A stretch of DNA of 64,000 nucleotides, taken from the NCBI GenBank assembly GCA_001464355.1, contig LNEU01000015.1, positions 1 through 64,000 on the forward strand, in the 5' to 3' direction. Source of the stretch: Burkholderiales bacterium Ga0077544. Its GTDB lineage: Bacteria > Pseudomonadota > Gammaproteobacteria > Burkholderiales > Burkholderiaceae_D. Below, piece after piece: positions 9,578 to 18,827 of the stretch; within the stretch, counting starts at the first letter, position 1; the number at the start of each line of letters is the position of its first letter. Below the pieces are notes generated by a model. It had not been told where the DNA came from. It did no database searches and was given only the letters and a program-made list of their open reading frames with translations. The position numbers and the translations under genes are program-made.

Positions 9578-10033
9578 ATGTTCATGTTACGTGCACGATT
9601 GCTGATTGCGACCTTTTGGGTAGGAACCTTGTGGGCGGTAGGTTTTGTCGTCGCGCCGACCTTGTTCTCTACGCTCAGTGATCGCGCGCTGGCTGGCACA
9701 ATTGCCGGCAGTCTTTTTAATATCGTTGCGTGGCTAAGTATTTTTTGTGCGGCTGCTTTGCTGGCGCTGTTATTTCAGGCAAGTCGTAGCGAACAAAACA
9801 AGCCATCCAGGGGATTGTTTTATCTAATCCTGGGAATGGTCGCATGTACCTTGATTGGGTATTTTGGCTTGCAACCACACATGGCGGAACTGCGACTGGT
9901 TTTGCACAGCATTACCGATGCAGGCGTGATTGCAGATGCCAAAAAACAATTCGGCATCTTGCATGGTCTTTCTACGGGGATTTATGTCTTGCAGAGCCTG
10001 CTGGGCGCTGCACTGATCGTTAAACTTCGCTGA
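9578..10033 (+). CDS. DUF4149 integral membrane protein
   Basis: A 151-residue protein with four predicted membrane helices (about 5-27, 45-65, 82-100 and 130-150). The first helix bears a GTLWAVGFVVAPTLF motif typical of DUF4149 (PF13664). It starts 2 bases after greA, so it is almost certainly co-transcribed. The function of the family is not established. The frame is intact, and it converges on yhbY. Confidence 0.8.
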   Translation: MFMLRARLLIATFWVGTLWAVGFVVAPTLFSTLSDRALAGTIAGSLFNIVAWLSIFCAAALLALLFQASRSEQNKPSRGLFYLILGMVACTLIGYFGLQPHMAELRLVLHSITDAGVIADAKKQFGILHGLSTGIYVLQSLLGAALIVKLR

Positions 10034-10061
10034 AGCTTAATTAAACTTCAACGACATAGAC

Positions 10062-10574
10062 TTATCGTCCGAGCGACGATTTCTTCGGGCTGGTTTGACG
10101 TGGTTTTGCGCGTTTGATCGAACCGCCTTGTGTCACACGTTCATTCCCTTTGACCATTACTTTTGTCACTGACGGACGTTTGGTGCCGCTAGGACTTGGC
10201 TTGACGATAGTAACTTCGCGCATGCCTTTGCCCCGTGTTTCGGTACGTTCTTTAGGCGCATCTTTCTTCGGGCGATAAATCACCAGCAATTTACCGATTT
10301 GTTGGATCGGCGCTGCATTGAGTTGTTCGCAAATCGTGTCATAGATGGTGACGCGCGCTTCGCGGTCATCGCCGAATACACGGACTTTGATCAGGCCGTG
10401 TGAATTCAGGCTGTTATCGATTTCTTTGAGAACGCTAGGTTTCAAGCCGTCTTCACTAATGATGACGACAGGGCTGAGAGCATGCGCTTCAGCGCGTAAG
10501 GAGCTGCGCTCGGCGGGGGTAAGTTTCAACATAAATGGCAATGGTGACGGGGATGATTTTGCCGTGGCACGCAT
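10062..10574 (-). CDS. yhbY: YhbY-family (CRM domain) RNA-binding protein with basic tail
   Basis: The CRS1/YhbY domain spans about 15-100 (LTPAERSSLRAEAHALSPVVIISEDGL, then IGKLLVIYRP). Family members associate with pre-50S ribosomal particles. About 65 extra residues follow the domain, rich in Lys, Arg, Thr and Ser, making the protein much longer than the roughly 97-residue E. coli protein. Two starts are possible: ATG at 10574, or ATG at 10532 (MLKLTPAER), the latter matching the family start better. It is divergent from rlmE, with which it is commonly paired. Confidence 0.85.
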   Translation of the reverse strand: MRATAKSSPSPLPFMLKLTPAERSSLRAEAHALSPVVIISEDGLKPSVLKEIDNSLNSHGLIKVRVFGDDREARVTIYDTICEQLNAAPIQQIGKLLVIYRPKKDAPKERTETRGKGMREVTIVKPSPSGTKRPSVTKVMVKGNERVTQGGSIKRAKPRQTSPKKSSLGR

Positions 10575-10627
10575 TGCGAACCTGACAAACTTTGTCCCAC
10601 AGTATTTAAAACTAGTATTCTACGCGA

Positions 10628-11272
10628 ATGGCAAAGAAGAAATTAAACAAAAACTGGCTGCACGACCATATTAACGACCCGTATGTGAAGTTGGCGCAGA
10701 AAGAAGGTTATCGCGCGCGCGCGGTCTACAAGCTAAAAGAAATCGACGAATCTGAAAAGCTGATCAAGCCGGGACAGATCATTGTCGATCTGGGGTGTAC
10801 TCCGGGAAGTTGGTCGCAATACGTACGCAATAAACTGTCGGGCAGTGTAGGCGGAGGTATTAACGGCACGATCATTGGTCTGGACATGCTGCCGATGGAG
10901 TCGATTGCCGACGTACATTTTATACAAGGTGATTTTCGCGAACAAGACGTGCTGGAGCAGCTCGAACTGGTGGTGGCAGGGCGCAAGGTTGATCTTGTGT
11001 TATCGGATATGGCGCCCAATCTGTCCGGTATCGCAGTGGCTGATGCTGCACGCATGATGGATATTATCGATTTGGCTATCGAATTTGCGCAGCATCACAT
11101 GAAGCCAAGTGGCTCCTTGCTGGTAAAGTGTTTCAACGGCACTGGTTTCAATGAAATTGTCCAAAAATTCAGGCAGGAATTCAAGACGGTGACGCAAAAG
11201 AAGCCTAAAGCCAGCCGCGACAAATCGTCTGAAATCTTTTTGCTTGGAAAAGGTTTGAAAAATCCGCTTTAA
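10628..11272 (+). CDS. rlmE: 23S rRNA (uridine-2'-O) methyltransferase RlmE
   Basis: A 214-residue SAM-dependent enzyme that methylates U2552 in the ribosomal A-loop late in 50S assembly. The Rossmann motif I is [14 protein letters not shown] (51-64), and the K-D-K-E catalytic tetrad is present as Lys35, Asp127 (SDMAPN), Lys167 (VKCFNG) and Glu202 (SSEIFLL). It lies upstream of ftsH, as in E. coli, and divergent from yhbY. The short spacing suggests shared regulation. Confidence 0.95.
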   Translation: MAKKKLNKNWLHDHINDPYVKLAQKEGYRARAVYKLKEIDESEKLIKPGQIIVDLGCTPGSWSQYVRNKLSGSVGGGINGTIIGLDMLPMESIADVHFIQGDFREQDVLEQLELVVAGRKVDLVLSDMAPNLSGIAVADAARMMDIIDLAIEFAQHHMKPSGSLLVKCFNGTGFNEIVQKFRQEFKTVTQKKPKASRDKSSEIFLLGKGLKNPL

Positions 11273-11398
11273 ATATGATTTTTCCCCTTGTTTATGCCTT
11301 TATTAACCCGATATCAGATACTGCAAGCCTTGATGATTACGAGTAGAATCGAACCTACATTTTAGAAAAAAGGCGCTTTACGCGTCCAAGGAGTCTTA

Positions 11399-13306
11399 GT
11401 GAATAATATGTTTTCCAAGGCCGCCATATGGGTGGTCATCGGGATGGTTCTTTTTACCGTGTTCAAGCAGTTCGATGGACGTAGTACATCGGGCGCTGTA
11501 GCGGCTATTCCGTATTCGGATTTCCTGGACGAAGTCAAAAGTAAACGCATCAAAGAAGCCACGATTGAAGATCGCACTATTGTCGCGACGACAACCGATG
11601 GCAAAAAAATCAAAACGGCTATTACCTATCTCGATCGTGGTCTGGTCGGTGATCTGGTGAATAACGGCGTGAAGTTCGACGTCAAACAGCCCGAAGAACA
11701 ATCTTTCCTTTCACAAATCTTTATTTCCTGGTTCCCGATGCTGTTGCTGATCGGTGTCTGGGTATTCTTCATGCGTCAAATGCAGGGTGGCGGCAAGGGC
11801 GGGGCGTTCTCGTTTGGCAAGTCCAAAGCGCGGCTGCTGGATGACACGGCTAATACCGTCACTTTCGCTGACGTCGCTGGGTGCGACGAAGCTAAAGAAG
11901 AAGTAACTGAATTGGTTGAGTTTTTGCGCGATCCAACTCGCTTCCAAAAACTCGGTGGACGTATTCCTCGCGGCGTGTTGCTGGTCGGTCCTCCAGGTAC
12001 TGGTAAAACTTTGCTGGCACGTGCGATTGCTGGCGAAGCCAAGGTTCCTTTCTTTTCCATCTCCGGTTCGGATTTTGTTGAGATGTTTGTCGGCGTAGGC
12101 GCATCGCGCGTACGCGACATGTTTGATAATGCTAAAAAACACGCTCCTTGCATCATCTTTATCGATGAGATCGATGCAGTTGGTCGTCATCGCGGTGCCG
12201 GTATGGGCGGCGGTAACGATGAACGCGAACAAACGCTGAATCAGATGTTGGTCGAGATGGACGGCTTTGAGCCTAACGCTGGCGTGATCGTGGTCGCCGC
12301 AACCAACCGTGCCGATGTATTGGATAAAGCGCTGTTGCGTCCAGGTCGTTTTGATCGCCAAGTGATTGTTGGTTTGCCAGACATCCGTGGTCGCGAACAA
12401 ATCTTGATGGTGCACATGCGCAAGGTGCCTATCGCGACTGACGTTAAAGCCGATATTTTGGCGCGTGGTACGCCAGGTTTCTCTGGTGCCGATCTTGCCA
12501 ATCTTGTTAACGAAGCAGCCTTGTTTGCTGCACGTCGTAACAAGCGTTTGGTCGAGATGCAGGATTTTGAAGATGCCAAAGACAAGATCGTGATGGGTCC
12601 GGAACGCAAGTCTGCTGTCATGCGCGAAGAAGAACGTCGCAATACTGCATATCACGAGTCTGGTCACGCAGTGGTTGCGAAGCTTCTGCCTAAGGCTGAT
12701 CCTGTGCATAAAGTGACGATCATGCCGCGTGGTTTTGCGCTCGGTTTGACGTGGCAGTTGCCTGAACATGATCGCGTCAATATGTACAAAGACAAGATGC
12801 TGGAAGAAATTTCCATCCTCTTCGGCGGACGTATTGCGGAAGAAGTGTTCATGCATCAAATGTCGACAGGCGCGTCCAACGATTTTGAACGTGCAACCAA
12901 ATTGGCACGTGCCATGGTGACGCGTTACGGCATGTCGGAAAGCCTGGGCACCATGGTCTACGAAGATACCGAGCAGGATGCCTACTTCGGTCGTTCGTCG
13001 GCGAAAACGGTTTCTGAAGCGACGCAACAAAAGGTCGACACTGAAATTCGTACGATTCTGGACACGCAATATGCTTTGTCGCGCAAGTTGATCGAAGACA
13101 ATCGCGACAAGGTTGAGCTGATGGCAAAAACCCTGCTGGATTGGGAAACCATCGACTCTGACCAGATCAACGACATCATGGAAGGACGTGAGCCGCGTCA
13201 ACCTAAGTACGGTATTCCAGTCAAGCGCGCGACGTCTGACACGCCTTCAAGCAGTGTTCCACCAACTGCAACTGCACCGGAAGCGCCAGCCGCACCTGCG
13301 CAATAA
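11399..13306 (+). CDS. ftsH: ATP-dependent zinc metalloprotease FtsH
   Basis: A 635-residue inner-membrane AAA protease that removes misfolded or short-lived membrane and regulatory proteins. Two membrane helices (about 6-22 and 103-122) flank a periplasmic domain. The AAA module has Walker A GPPGTGKT (197-204) and Walker B IIFIDEID (252-259); the zinc protease site is HESGH (419-423). The C-terminal tail is rich in Pro, Thr and Ala. GTG at 11399 is preferred over ATG at 11408 because AAGGAG sits 5 bases upstream of it. A terminator follows the gene. Confidence 0.96.
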   Translation: MNNMFSKAAIWVVIGMVLFTVFKQFDGRSTSGAVAAIPYSDFLDEVKSKRIKEATIEDRTIVATTTDGKKIKTAITYLDRGLVGDLVNNGVKFDVKQPEEQSFLSQIFISWFPMLLLIGVWVFFMRQMQGGGKGGAFSFGKSKARLLDDTANTVTFADVAGCDEAKEEVTELVEFLRDPTRFQKLGGRIPRGVLLVGPPGTGKTLLARAIAGEAKVPFFSISGSDFVEMFVGVGASRVRDMFDNAKKHAPCIIFIDEIDAVGRHRGAGMGGGNDEREQTLNQMLVEMDGFEPNAGVIVVAATNRADVLDKALLRPGRFDRQVIVGLPDIRGREQILMVHMRKVPIATDVKADILARGTPGFSGADLANLVNEAALFAARRNKRLVEMQDFEDAKDKIVMGPERKSAVMREEERRNTAYHESGHAVVAKLLPKADPVHKVTIMPRGFALGLTWQLPEHDRVNMYKDKMLEEISILFGGRIAEEVFMHQMSTGASNDFERATKLARAMVTRYGMSESLGTMVYEDTEQDAYFGRSSAKTVSEATQQKVDTEIRTILDTQYALSRKLIEDNRDKVELMAKTLLDWETIDSDQINDIMEGREPRQPKYGIPVKRATSDTPSSSVPPTATAPEAPAAPAQ

Positions 13307-13349
13307 GCGTCTGGCGCATTTTGCTTGATGTAGCGATGGTTTAAATTCA

Positions 13350-13376
13350 GGGTGAGGAGAAATCCTCACCCTTTTT
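13350..13376 (+). terminator. Intrinsic terminator after ftsH
   Basis: A 9-bp perfect stem (GGGTGAGGA / TCCTCACCC) with a GAAA loop, followed by TTTTT. It lies between ftsH and folP, so folP-glmM must either use readthrough or have their own promoter. Confidence 0.85.
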
Positions 13377-13393
13377 ACTTTCCCGTTTAATTT

Positions 13394-14233
13394 ATGCAGA
13401 CTCATTTGCAATGCGGTCGTTACCGTCTTCGCGTCGATGCCACGTCGCGTCCTTTGGTCATGGGGATTTTGAACGTTACACCTGATTCTTTTTCTGATGC
13501 AGGTAAATACCATGCACTGGATTCGGCGATTTCGCATGCCGAGGAAATGATTACAGCAGGGGTTGACATCATTGACATCGGTGGTGAGTCGACACGTCCT
13601 GGTTCGCAGCCTGTTTCATTGATGGATGAACTGGCGCGCGTAATGCCGCTGGTGTATGCCTTGCGCGATTGCGGCAAGCCACTTTCCATCGATACCTACA
13701 AACCGGAAGTGATGCGCGAAGCGATTGCTGCCGGTGCCGACATGATTAACGATATCAACGGTTTTCGTGCGCCTGGTGCGTTGGAAGCGGTTGCGGAACT
13801 GGATTGCGCTTTATGCGTGATGCATATGCAAAAAGACCCGCAAAGCATGCAAGTAAAGCCGGAGTATCAGGATGTAGTTGCAGATGTCAGTACATTCTTG
13901 CGTGAGCGCGTAGTCGCGATGGAACAAATGAAGATCTCACGTGATCGAATTTGCATAGACCCCGGATTTGGTTTCGGGAAATCGCTTGCGCATAATATCG
14001 CCTTGCTAAAAAATATCGGGCAATTGCAGACCACTCTTGATTTGCCTTTGCTCGCAGGCTTGTCGCGTAAATCGATGATAGGCGCAATACTGGATAAGCC
14101 GGTTGAGCAACGCATGGCAGGTAGTCTGGCCGGAGCAATGGCTTCGGTCGCACATGGTGCGCGCATTGTGCGTGTGCATGATGTGGCTGAGACTGTAGAT
14201 GCACTGACGGTTTGGCATGCAATCAATCAGTAG
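13394..14233 (+). CDS. folP: Dihydropteroate synthase
   Basis: A 279-residue TIM-barrel enzyme joining p-aminobenzoate to hydroxymethyl-dihydropterin pyrophosphate in folate synthesis; the sulfonamide target. Motifs seen: MGILNVTPDSFSD near 23-35, DIGGESTRPG near 62-71, ADMINDINGF and DPGFGFGKS, all conserved. It starts only 18 bases after the ftsH terminator, with no strong ribosome binding site. It is followed closely by glmM, the classical ftsH-folP-glmM order. Confidence 0.95.
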   Translation: MQTHLQCGRYRLRVDATSRPLVMGILNVTPDSFSDAGKYHALDSAISHAEEMITAGVDIIDIGGESTRPGSQPVSLMDELARVMPLVYALRDCGKPLSIDTYKPEVMREAIAAGADMINDINGFRAPGALEAVAELDCALCVMHMQKDPQSMQVKPEYQDVVADVSTFLRERVVAMEQMKISRDRICIDPGFGFGKSLAHNIALLKNIGQLQTTLDLPLLAGLSRKSMIGAILDKPVEQRMAGSLAGAMASVAHGARIVRVHDVAETVDALTVWHAINQ

Positions 14234-14263
14234 AAAAATTAAATAAGAAATTAAAATTAAAAA

Positions 14264-15610
14264 ATGACTAGAAAATATTTCGGTACCGATGGCATCCGGG
14301 GCAAAGTTGGTGTTGCTCCTATTACTCCTGATTTCGTCATGAGACTCGGTTACGCCGCTGGCATTGTGCTGACCAAATCCAGAACTGCAAAGGGTGCTAG
14401 TAGCAGGCCGGTGGTCTTGATCGGTAAGGACACGCGCATTTCAGGCTATATGCTGGAAGCAGCACTGGAGGCAGGATTCTCAGCTGCCGGTGTTGATACC
14501 ATGCTTGCCGGTCCTATGCCAACTCCGGCAGTAGCGTATTTGACGCGCGCATTACGTCTGTCCGCGGGCGTCGTCATCTCGGCTTCGCATAATCCTTACG
14601 ACGATAACGGCATCAAATTCTTCTCCGCATCGGGCAATAAATTACCCGATGCGACCGAGCTGGAAATTGAAGCCGCACTGGATAAGCCGATGACTTGCGT
14701 AGTCTCGGAAAAATTGGGACGCGCGAAGCGACTGGACGATGCACGTGGGCGTTACATCGAATTTTGCAAAAGCACATTCCCTAACGAACTCGATTTGCGC
14801 GGTACTAAAATTGTGGTCGATTGCGCCCATGGTGCTGCCTACCATATCGCGCCCGACGTATTCCATGAGCTGGGCGCAGAAGTTATTGCCATCGGCAATA
14901 AGCCCAGCGGCTTCAACATCAATGACAAGGTTGGCGCGACCGCACCTGAAGCTTTGGTTGAAGCAGTCAAAGCGAACAAGGCCGACATCGGGATTGCGCT
15001 GGACGGTGACGCTGATCGTCTGATTGTGGTCGATGCATCCGGCAGGATATTCAATGGCGATGAGCTGCTTTACATCATGGTCAAGGATCGCATGAGCGTA
15101 CAGCCGATTGCGGGTGCGGTTGGTACGCTGATGACGAATATGGCGCTGGAAGTCGCATTCAAAAAAATGGGTATTGGATTTGTCCGTGCCAATGTCGGTG
15201 ACCGTTATGTGCTGGAAGCCTTGCAGGAACACGGCTGGTTGTTGGGCGGAGAAGGGTCTGGCCACATGCTGTGCCTGGATAAGCATACGACTGGCGACGG
15301 TATCATTTCTGCGTTGCAAATCTTGTCTGCATTAAAACGCAGTGGCAAAACATTAGTGGAGTTGACGGCAGATATCGCAATGTTCCCGCAAACATTGATC
15401 AATGTAAAAGTCGCGCCGGGTTTTGACTGGAAGAAAAATGCCGGTTTGCTGGCGGAAAAAGAACAGGTCGAATCCGAATTAGGTGATGAGGGGCGTGTCT
15501 TGATTCGTGCCTCTGGAACCGAGCCATTAATCCGCGTTATGGTGGAAGCAAAGAATGGGGAAACGGCCGATACAATGGCGCGCCGAATCGCGGCAAGATT
15601 AAACACTTAA
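14264..15610 (+). CDS. glmM: Phosphoglucosamine mutase
   Basis: A 448-residue enzyme that interconverts glucosamine 6-phosphate and glucosamine 1-phosphate for UDP-GlcNAc, peptidoglycan and LPS. Phosphoserine Ser108 lies in [11 protein letters not shown], and the metal-binding loop DGDADR covers 247-252. The substrate loop GEGSGH and the C-terminal phosphate loop [12 protein letters not shown] are present. Length and frame are normal. It is separated from folP by a 30-base AT-rich spacer and probably shares its transcript. Confidence 0.96.
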   Translation: MTRKYFGTDGIRGKVGVAPITPDFVMRLGYAAGIVLTKSRTAKGASSRPVVLIGKDTRISGYMLEAALEAGFSAAGVDTMLAGPMPTPAVAYLTRALRLSAGVVISASHNPYDDNGIKFFSASGNKLPDATELEIEAALDKPMTCVVSEKLGRAKRLDDARGRYIEFCKSTFPNELDLRGTKIVVDCAHGAAYHIAPDVFHELGAEVIAIGNKPSGFNINDKVGATAPEALVEAVKANKADIGIALDGDADRLIVVDASGRIFNGDELLYIMVKDRMSVQPIAGAVGTLMTNMALEVAFKKMGIGFVRANVGDRYVLEALQEHGWLLGGEGSGHMLCLDKHTTGDGIISALQILSALKRSGKTLVELTADIAMFPQTLINVKVAPGFDWKKNAGLLAEKEQVESELGDEGRVLIRASGTEPLIRVMVEAKNGETADTMARRIAARLNT

Positions 15611-15647
15611 TTTTTGCGAAATGTTGATATCTGAAGCACTTTAGTCG

Positions 15648-15676
15648 TTGACCGATGTCGCATATTGCAGTATTAT
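15648..15676 (+). promoter_or_regulatory. Promoter of tRNA-Pro
   Basis: TTGACC at 15648-15653 and TATTAT at 15671-15676, with an ideal 17-base spacer. The tRNA begins 9 bases after the -10 element. Confidence 0.75.
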
Positions 15677-15685
15677 TTCGTTCTT

Positions 15686-15762
15686 CGGAGTGTAGCGCAG
15701 CCCGGTAGCGCACCTGGTTTGGGACCAGGGGGTCCAAGGTTCGAATCCTTGTACTCCGACCA
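15686..15762 (+). tRNA. tRNA-Pro (anticodon TGG)
   Basis: A 77-base cloverleaf with encoded CCA. Acceptor stem CGGAGTG pairs with TACTCCG; the anticodon arm is CCTGG-TTTGGGA-CCAGG, with TGG at 15720-15722; the T arm contains GGTTCGAATCC. It has its own promoter and terminator. Confidence 0.97.
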
Positions 15763-15768
15763 GAATTT

Positions 15769-15800
15769 AAAGGACTAGCTTAATCGCTAGTCCTTTTTTT
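15769..15800 (+). terminator. Terminator of tRNA-Pro
   Basis: Stem AGGACTAGC / GCTAGTCCT with loop TTAATC, followed by a run of seven T. Confidence 0.9.
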
Positions 15801-16012
15801 CGTCCGCATTTTTATCTGCTTTTCCAATGCTCCTGTCGAGGAACATTCGGCCAATCCTGGTGCTCTGATGCACCTAAGTCATGGGTTAATTATCGCTATT
15901 GTTTTTCGTTAATCTTTGTTCGGATATTTGTTCTGCTGCTTTTGCTGCGGTTACAGAATTCCAATCGATGCCGTGGTATGGTTGTTTGCGATTACTAAAC
16001 AGGGTGAAGATC

Positions 16013-16198
16013 ATGCGCCAACTGAAATTATCTACAGTAAACTTTCACGAATATCTCCATAGCTTTGTGTTGCCTGTTGAGGCTCATAAAGCACCGGTTC
16101 CCGAGCCGATCGAAGATCCTTTACCTGGCGAACATCCAATACCCAAGGAAGATCCGGTGCCATCTCCAAATCCGGAAGTGGAAGATCCGCGAGTCTAG
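16013..16198 (+). CDS. Small acidic proline-rich protein, 61 residues
   Basis: I do not recognise the family. The ATG at 16013 has an AGGGTGA ribosome binding site 6 bases upstream. After a short N-terminal part (MRQLKLSTVNFHEYLHSFVL) the protein consists of Pro-Glu-Asp repeats: PVPEPIEDPLPGEHP, PIPKEDPVPSPNPE. It has no signal peptide or membrane segment and is probably disordered. An upstream in-frame start at 15899 would add 38 residues without a good ribosome binding site. It lies between tRNA-Pro and another small unknown gene. Confidence 0.55.
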   Translation: MRQLKLSTVNFHEYLHSFVLPVEAHKAPVPEPIEDPLPGEHPIPKEDPVPSPNPEVEDPRV

Positions 16199-16269
16199 TA
16201 GCGGCTACTCTTTTCACTTCGTAACATCGATTTAATCGGTCCGCTTGCAACTAAAGGTCAACGCACGCC

Positions 16270-16521
16270 ATGGAAAAACAGCAAAACTGGAGTACCGAAC
16301 TGTACAAAGGTATGGAGGTGCACGTCACGACTTTGAAGAAAGAGGACGCTAAACTTCAGTGGGACTATACCGTCAGAATCTGCGAGCCTGGTGTCGATGC
16401 GACAGCAGAAAGCGAGCTGGTTGCGAAATCAGGCGACGATGCCGATTATGTTTCTGCGAATGAAGCGCTGGCAGCAGGGTTTGCCAAAGGATATGCAATG
16501 GTGAACGAGCTTAAGGAGTAA
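16270..16521 (+). CDS. Hypothetical protein, 83 residues
   Basis: A small acidic protein with no recognised domain by eye. It starts MEKQQNWSTELYKGMEVHV, has a beta-rich middle (KLQWDYTVRIC) and an alanine-rich helix near the C terminus (SANEALAAGFAKGYAMV). The pattern resembles compact single-domain cytoplasmic proteins common in Burkholderiales. The ribosome binding site before ATG 16270 is weak. The gene follows the proline-rich small protein by 71 bases and could share its transcript. Confidence 0.6.
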   Translation: MEKQQNWSTELYKGMEVHVTTLKKEDAKLQWDYTVRICEPGVDATAESELVAKSGDDADYVSANEALAAGFAKGYAMVNELKE

Positions 16522-16863
16522 AAAACTGTACAGCTATTTGCGCAATACATATGCGCGTACATCACGGTTTGCACGATTGAAGTGGCACGTTCTTTAAGCA
16601 GCCTCATGGCCGCTAATTTGAATCCCTTGTTGTATTGCTCTCGCCATAACCACCTTTCCTTACTATTTTTACGATTTGATTAATGCGTCTTATCCTGGTG
16701 TTTTGAACTCATGGAAAGGGCAATATGCATTTATCTAAAACAATTGCATATGTCCTGAATGGACTGAAGTAGCCAACGTCGCGTCTTGAGACAAGCAAAG
16801 AAAGTAATACCAGAAAAAAGAGGTCTGCTGACCAGATAAAAATAAGCGGGAGTTTTGTGGTAT
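16522..16863. other. Intergenic region without a clear gene
   Basis: 342 bases between a small protein gene and tRNA-Arg. The only item I see is a possible 15-codon ORF at 16725-16772 (MHLSKTIAYVLNGLK) with AAAGGG ahead of its ATG. I find no clear terminator or promoter. Confidence 0.3.
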
Positions 16864-16940
<77 letters not shown>

Positions 16941-17203
16941 AAATGATTTGCCGTAGGATGAAACGACAGTGCGGCAACATCGAATAGAAATCTGACGATG
17001 TGTCATTCAGGTGTTGCATTATGCCTTTTTTACTATCAGGTTTCAATGCTGCCGCTCACTACAGGTCGGAAGATACGCTGAACCGAATGCGTAAATCGCT
17101 CATTAGTCAGTAAAATCAATTAGAGATTGTTTGCTCGGAGAATTGAGCAATCCAATAAACGCATATACCTTGGCCGCAAAAGGTATGAAATTTTTAATGG
17201 AAT

Positions 17204-17800
17204 TTAACCGTATATCTGAATATCGATCGGCTTGAACGAATAGTTGTTCGACATCTCTGCCGAGCAGGCAGTCACGCCGACGATCATATCCATCTCTGCA
17301 CGCAGTTCTATGTACTGGCCCGCCTTAGACAGAGGCGGGGCTATCGTCAGCTCGCCGTTTTCTGCAATCTTTACATTCATGAAGATATTGAATGTAGTGG
17401 GAATTCTATCCGGTGCAATCCCGTAGGGTGCCAGGTGTTGCGCAAGATTGGCAAAGCAGCTGGGATGGTGCGCGTGGTTGTTGTAGATGATCTTGAAAGT
17501 CTCTGCGCTGCATGGCGTCAGTAGAAAGTCATGGCGTCCTACCTGATCATTCAGGATGGTGAACATGGGATTGCTGCGATTGGAATAAAGGATGTGCCCG
17601 CTCGTCACATAGATTGTATTGGCGTAATCAATAGTGCGGCCGGATGACAGATATTCATCCAGATCATTTTCGCTATACGCCATCAAGTCTGACACCTGTT
17701 CTCCCAGCGGATCAATCACGCGCAGGATTTGCCCTTGCTTGAGTTTAAATGCAGTTCCAGTTTGTGGATCAATATGGCGATGTTCCATCGATTCATTCAT
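17204..17800 (-). CDS. DUF1989 (urea carboxylase-associated) family protein
   Basis: A 198-residue protein of the DUF1989 family, which includes the two subunits of carboxyguanidine deiminase (CgdA/CgdB) and other urea carboxylase-associated proteins. Conserved Cys and His in TPCSAETF, NNHAHHPSCFAN and VGVTACSAE are likely metal ligands. ATG at 17800 overlaps the end of the upstream YqcI/YcgG gene by 8 bases, indicating translational coupling; the reading frame stays open far upstream, but that part lies inside the neighbour. No second DUF1989 gene, urea carboxylase or allophanate hydrolase is nearby, so it is not a standard guanidine operon. The activity is inferred only. Confidence 0.8.
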   Translation of the reverse strand: MNESMEHRHIDPQTGTAFKLKQGQILRVIDPLGEQVSDLMAYSENDLDEYLSSGRTIDYANTIYVTSGHILYSNRSNPMFTILNDQVGRHDFLLTPCSAETFKIIYNNHAHHPSCFANLAQHLAPYGIAPDRIPTTFNIFMNVKIAENGELTIAPPLSKAGQYIELRAEMDMIVGVTACSAEMSNNYSFKPIDIQIYG

Positions 17801-18608
17801 CTTTCTTGGTAGAGAACGGGCATTCCCAATCATCGCTGACGGGCCGTCCGGAATATTGGCGTGCATCGGATTTGGATCCGTAGTCACTGAGATTTTCATT
17901 GATCGAACCTTGCAGTGCATTTTCCCGCGAGCGGATGACTTCCTGCATCCTTTCAAAGCGGCCTGCTTCACGCAATTTCTCGAATTGCGCATGCAGATTG
18001 AATACCAGCGTAGGCCATGCAAATCGGCGTGTGTAACGAGATGCGGCTGGATGCAAACCTACGACAAAGAAGCTCTGGGTCGCGAAGCTGAATGCAAAAT
18101 GAGGATTGTCAGGATCATCGCTGACTTGCGGATCCCATGCATGCAATGGCGCATCGACTTCATACAATTTCTGTAACTGTTGCCATAGTAATTTTTCGAA
18201 TTGATCTTCGGAATGAATGATGGGATTTGAAAAGGTCGCAACAAAGGTCGAGAACTCACCATCCAACTTAGGCTGTTCTTGCAGAAAATGGAACAGGTCA
18301 CGCGCCAATCCTGCAGTGGCTTCATTGCCAGCCAACTCATCGTAATGCCCAAAGCGATAGCCGCCTTGTTGAATCGCTGACTTGGCGCCCACGCAGGAAA
18401 ATTGCGGATTCAATACCAATGCGCGAAACGAATCGTGAATGAAGCCCAGCAAAGGATCGGGTTTTTCGCTCAAGTCTTCGCCCGCAACCAGCTTTTTGTC
18501 TATGAAGGCTGCATAGTTGCTGCTTTCAAGCGCTTGCTTGCTATCGAAGGGATTGTCTTCCTTGTCGACAGCAGCGTTATGTGCTGGCGGCTTGCTTATT
18601 GTGTTCAT
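17793..18608 (-). CDS. YqcI/YcgG (GntA/DcsA-like) family protein
   Basis: A 271-residue protein of the YqcI/YcgG family (PF08892). Typical segments are FSCVGAKSAIQQGGYRFGHY, the central FATFSNP-like region, GLHPAASRYTRRFAWPTLVFN and LHAQFEKLR. Characterised relatives are heme-dependent N-hydroxylases: GntA acts on a guanidino compound in guanitoxin synthesis, and DcsA makes N-hydroxyarginine in D-cycloserine synthesis. That chemistry is plausible here but unproven. It is the first gene of a two-gene unit with the DUF1989 gene. ATG at 18608 is preceded by a modest GGA site. Confidence 0.78.
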   Translation of the reverse strand: MNTISKPPAHNAAVDKEDNPFDSKQALESSNYAAFIDKKLVAGEDLSEKPDPLLGFIHDSFRALVLNPQFSCVGAKSAIQQGGYRFGHYDELAGNEATAGLARDLFHFLQEQPKLDGEFSTFVATFSNPIIHSEDQFEKLLWQQLQKLYEVDAPLHAWDPQVSDDPDNPHFAFSFATQSFFVVGLHPAASRYTRRFAWPTLVFNLHAQFEKLREAGRFERMQEVIRSRENALQGSINENLSDYGSKSDARQYSGRPVSDDWECPFSTKKDE

Positions 18609-18755
18609 CCATTAAAGATAATGAAAAACTGCTCCTGGCTGTATCAGAGAAATACGCGAATGAATGTAGGCGATCAGGAAATGCATCAAGGCAATATGCT
18701 TGAATGACAGATTGAGCAAAGTGGGCATGCTGGGAATTAATTTACAGCCCATAAG

Positions 18756-18802
18756 CATTAAAAAGGCCGGGAACAATTTTATTGTTCCCGACCTTTTTAA
18801 TG
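18756..18802. terminator. Bidirectional intrinsic terminator
   Basis: 22-bp inverted repeat with one mismatch and a TTT loop. A-rich and T-rich outer arms flank the GC core GGCCGGGAACAAT. It sits at the 3' end of the truncated hydrolase gene. Confidence 0.88.
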
Positions 18803-18827
18803 CGACTCAAATCAACTTTTCGAATGA

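Noticed and set aside
11325-11365. tRNA-like T-arm (complement of GGTTCGATTC) before ftsH
   Set aside because: No acceptor, D or anticodon arms can be found around it; it is only a chance match.
11711-13201. Leftward ORF of 496 codons opposite ftsH
   Set aside because: Shadow of ftsH; low-complexity His/Arg/Thr-rich translation with no family character.
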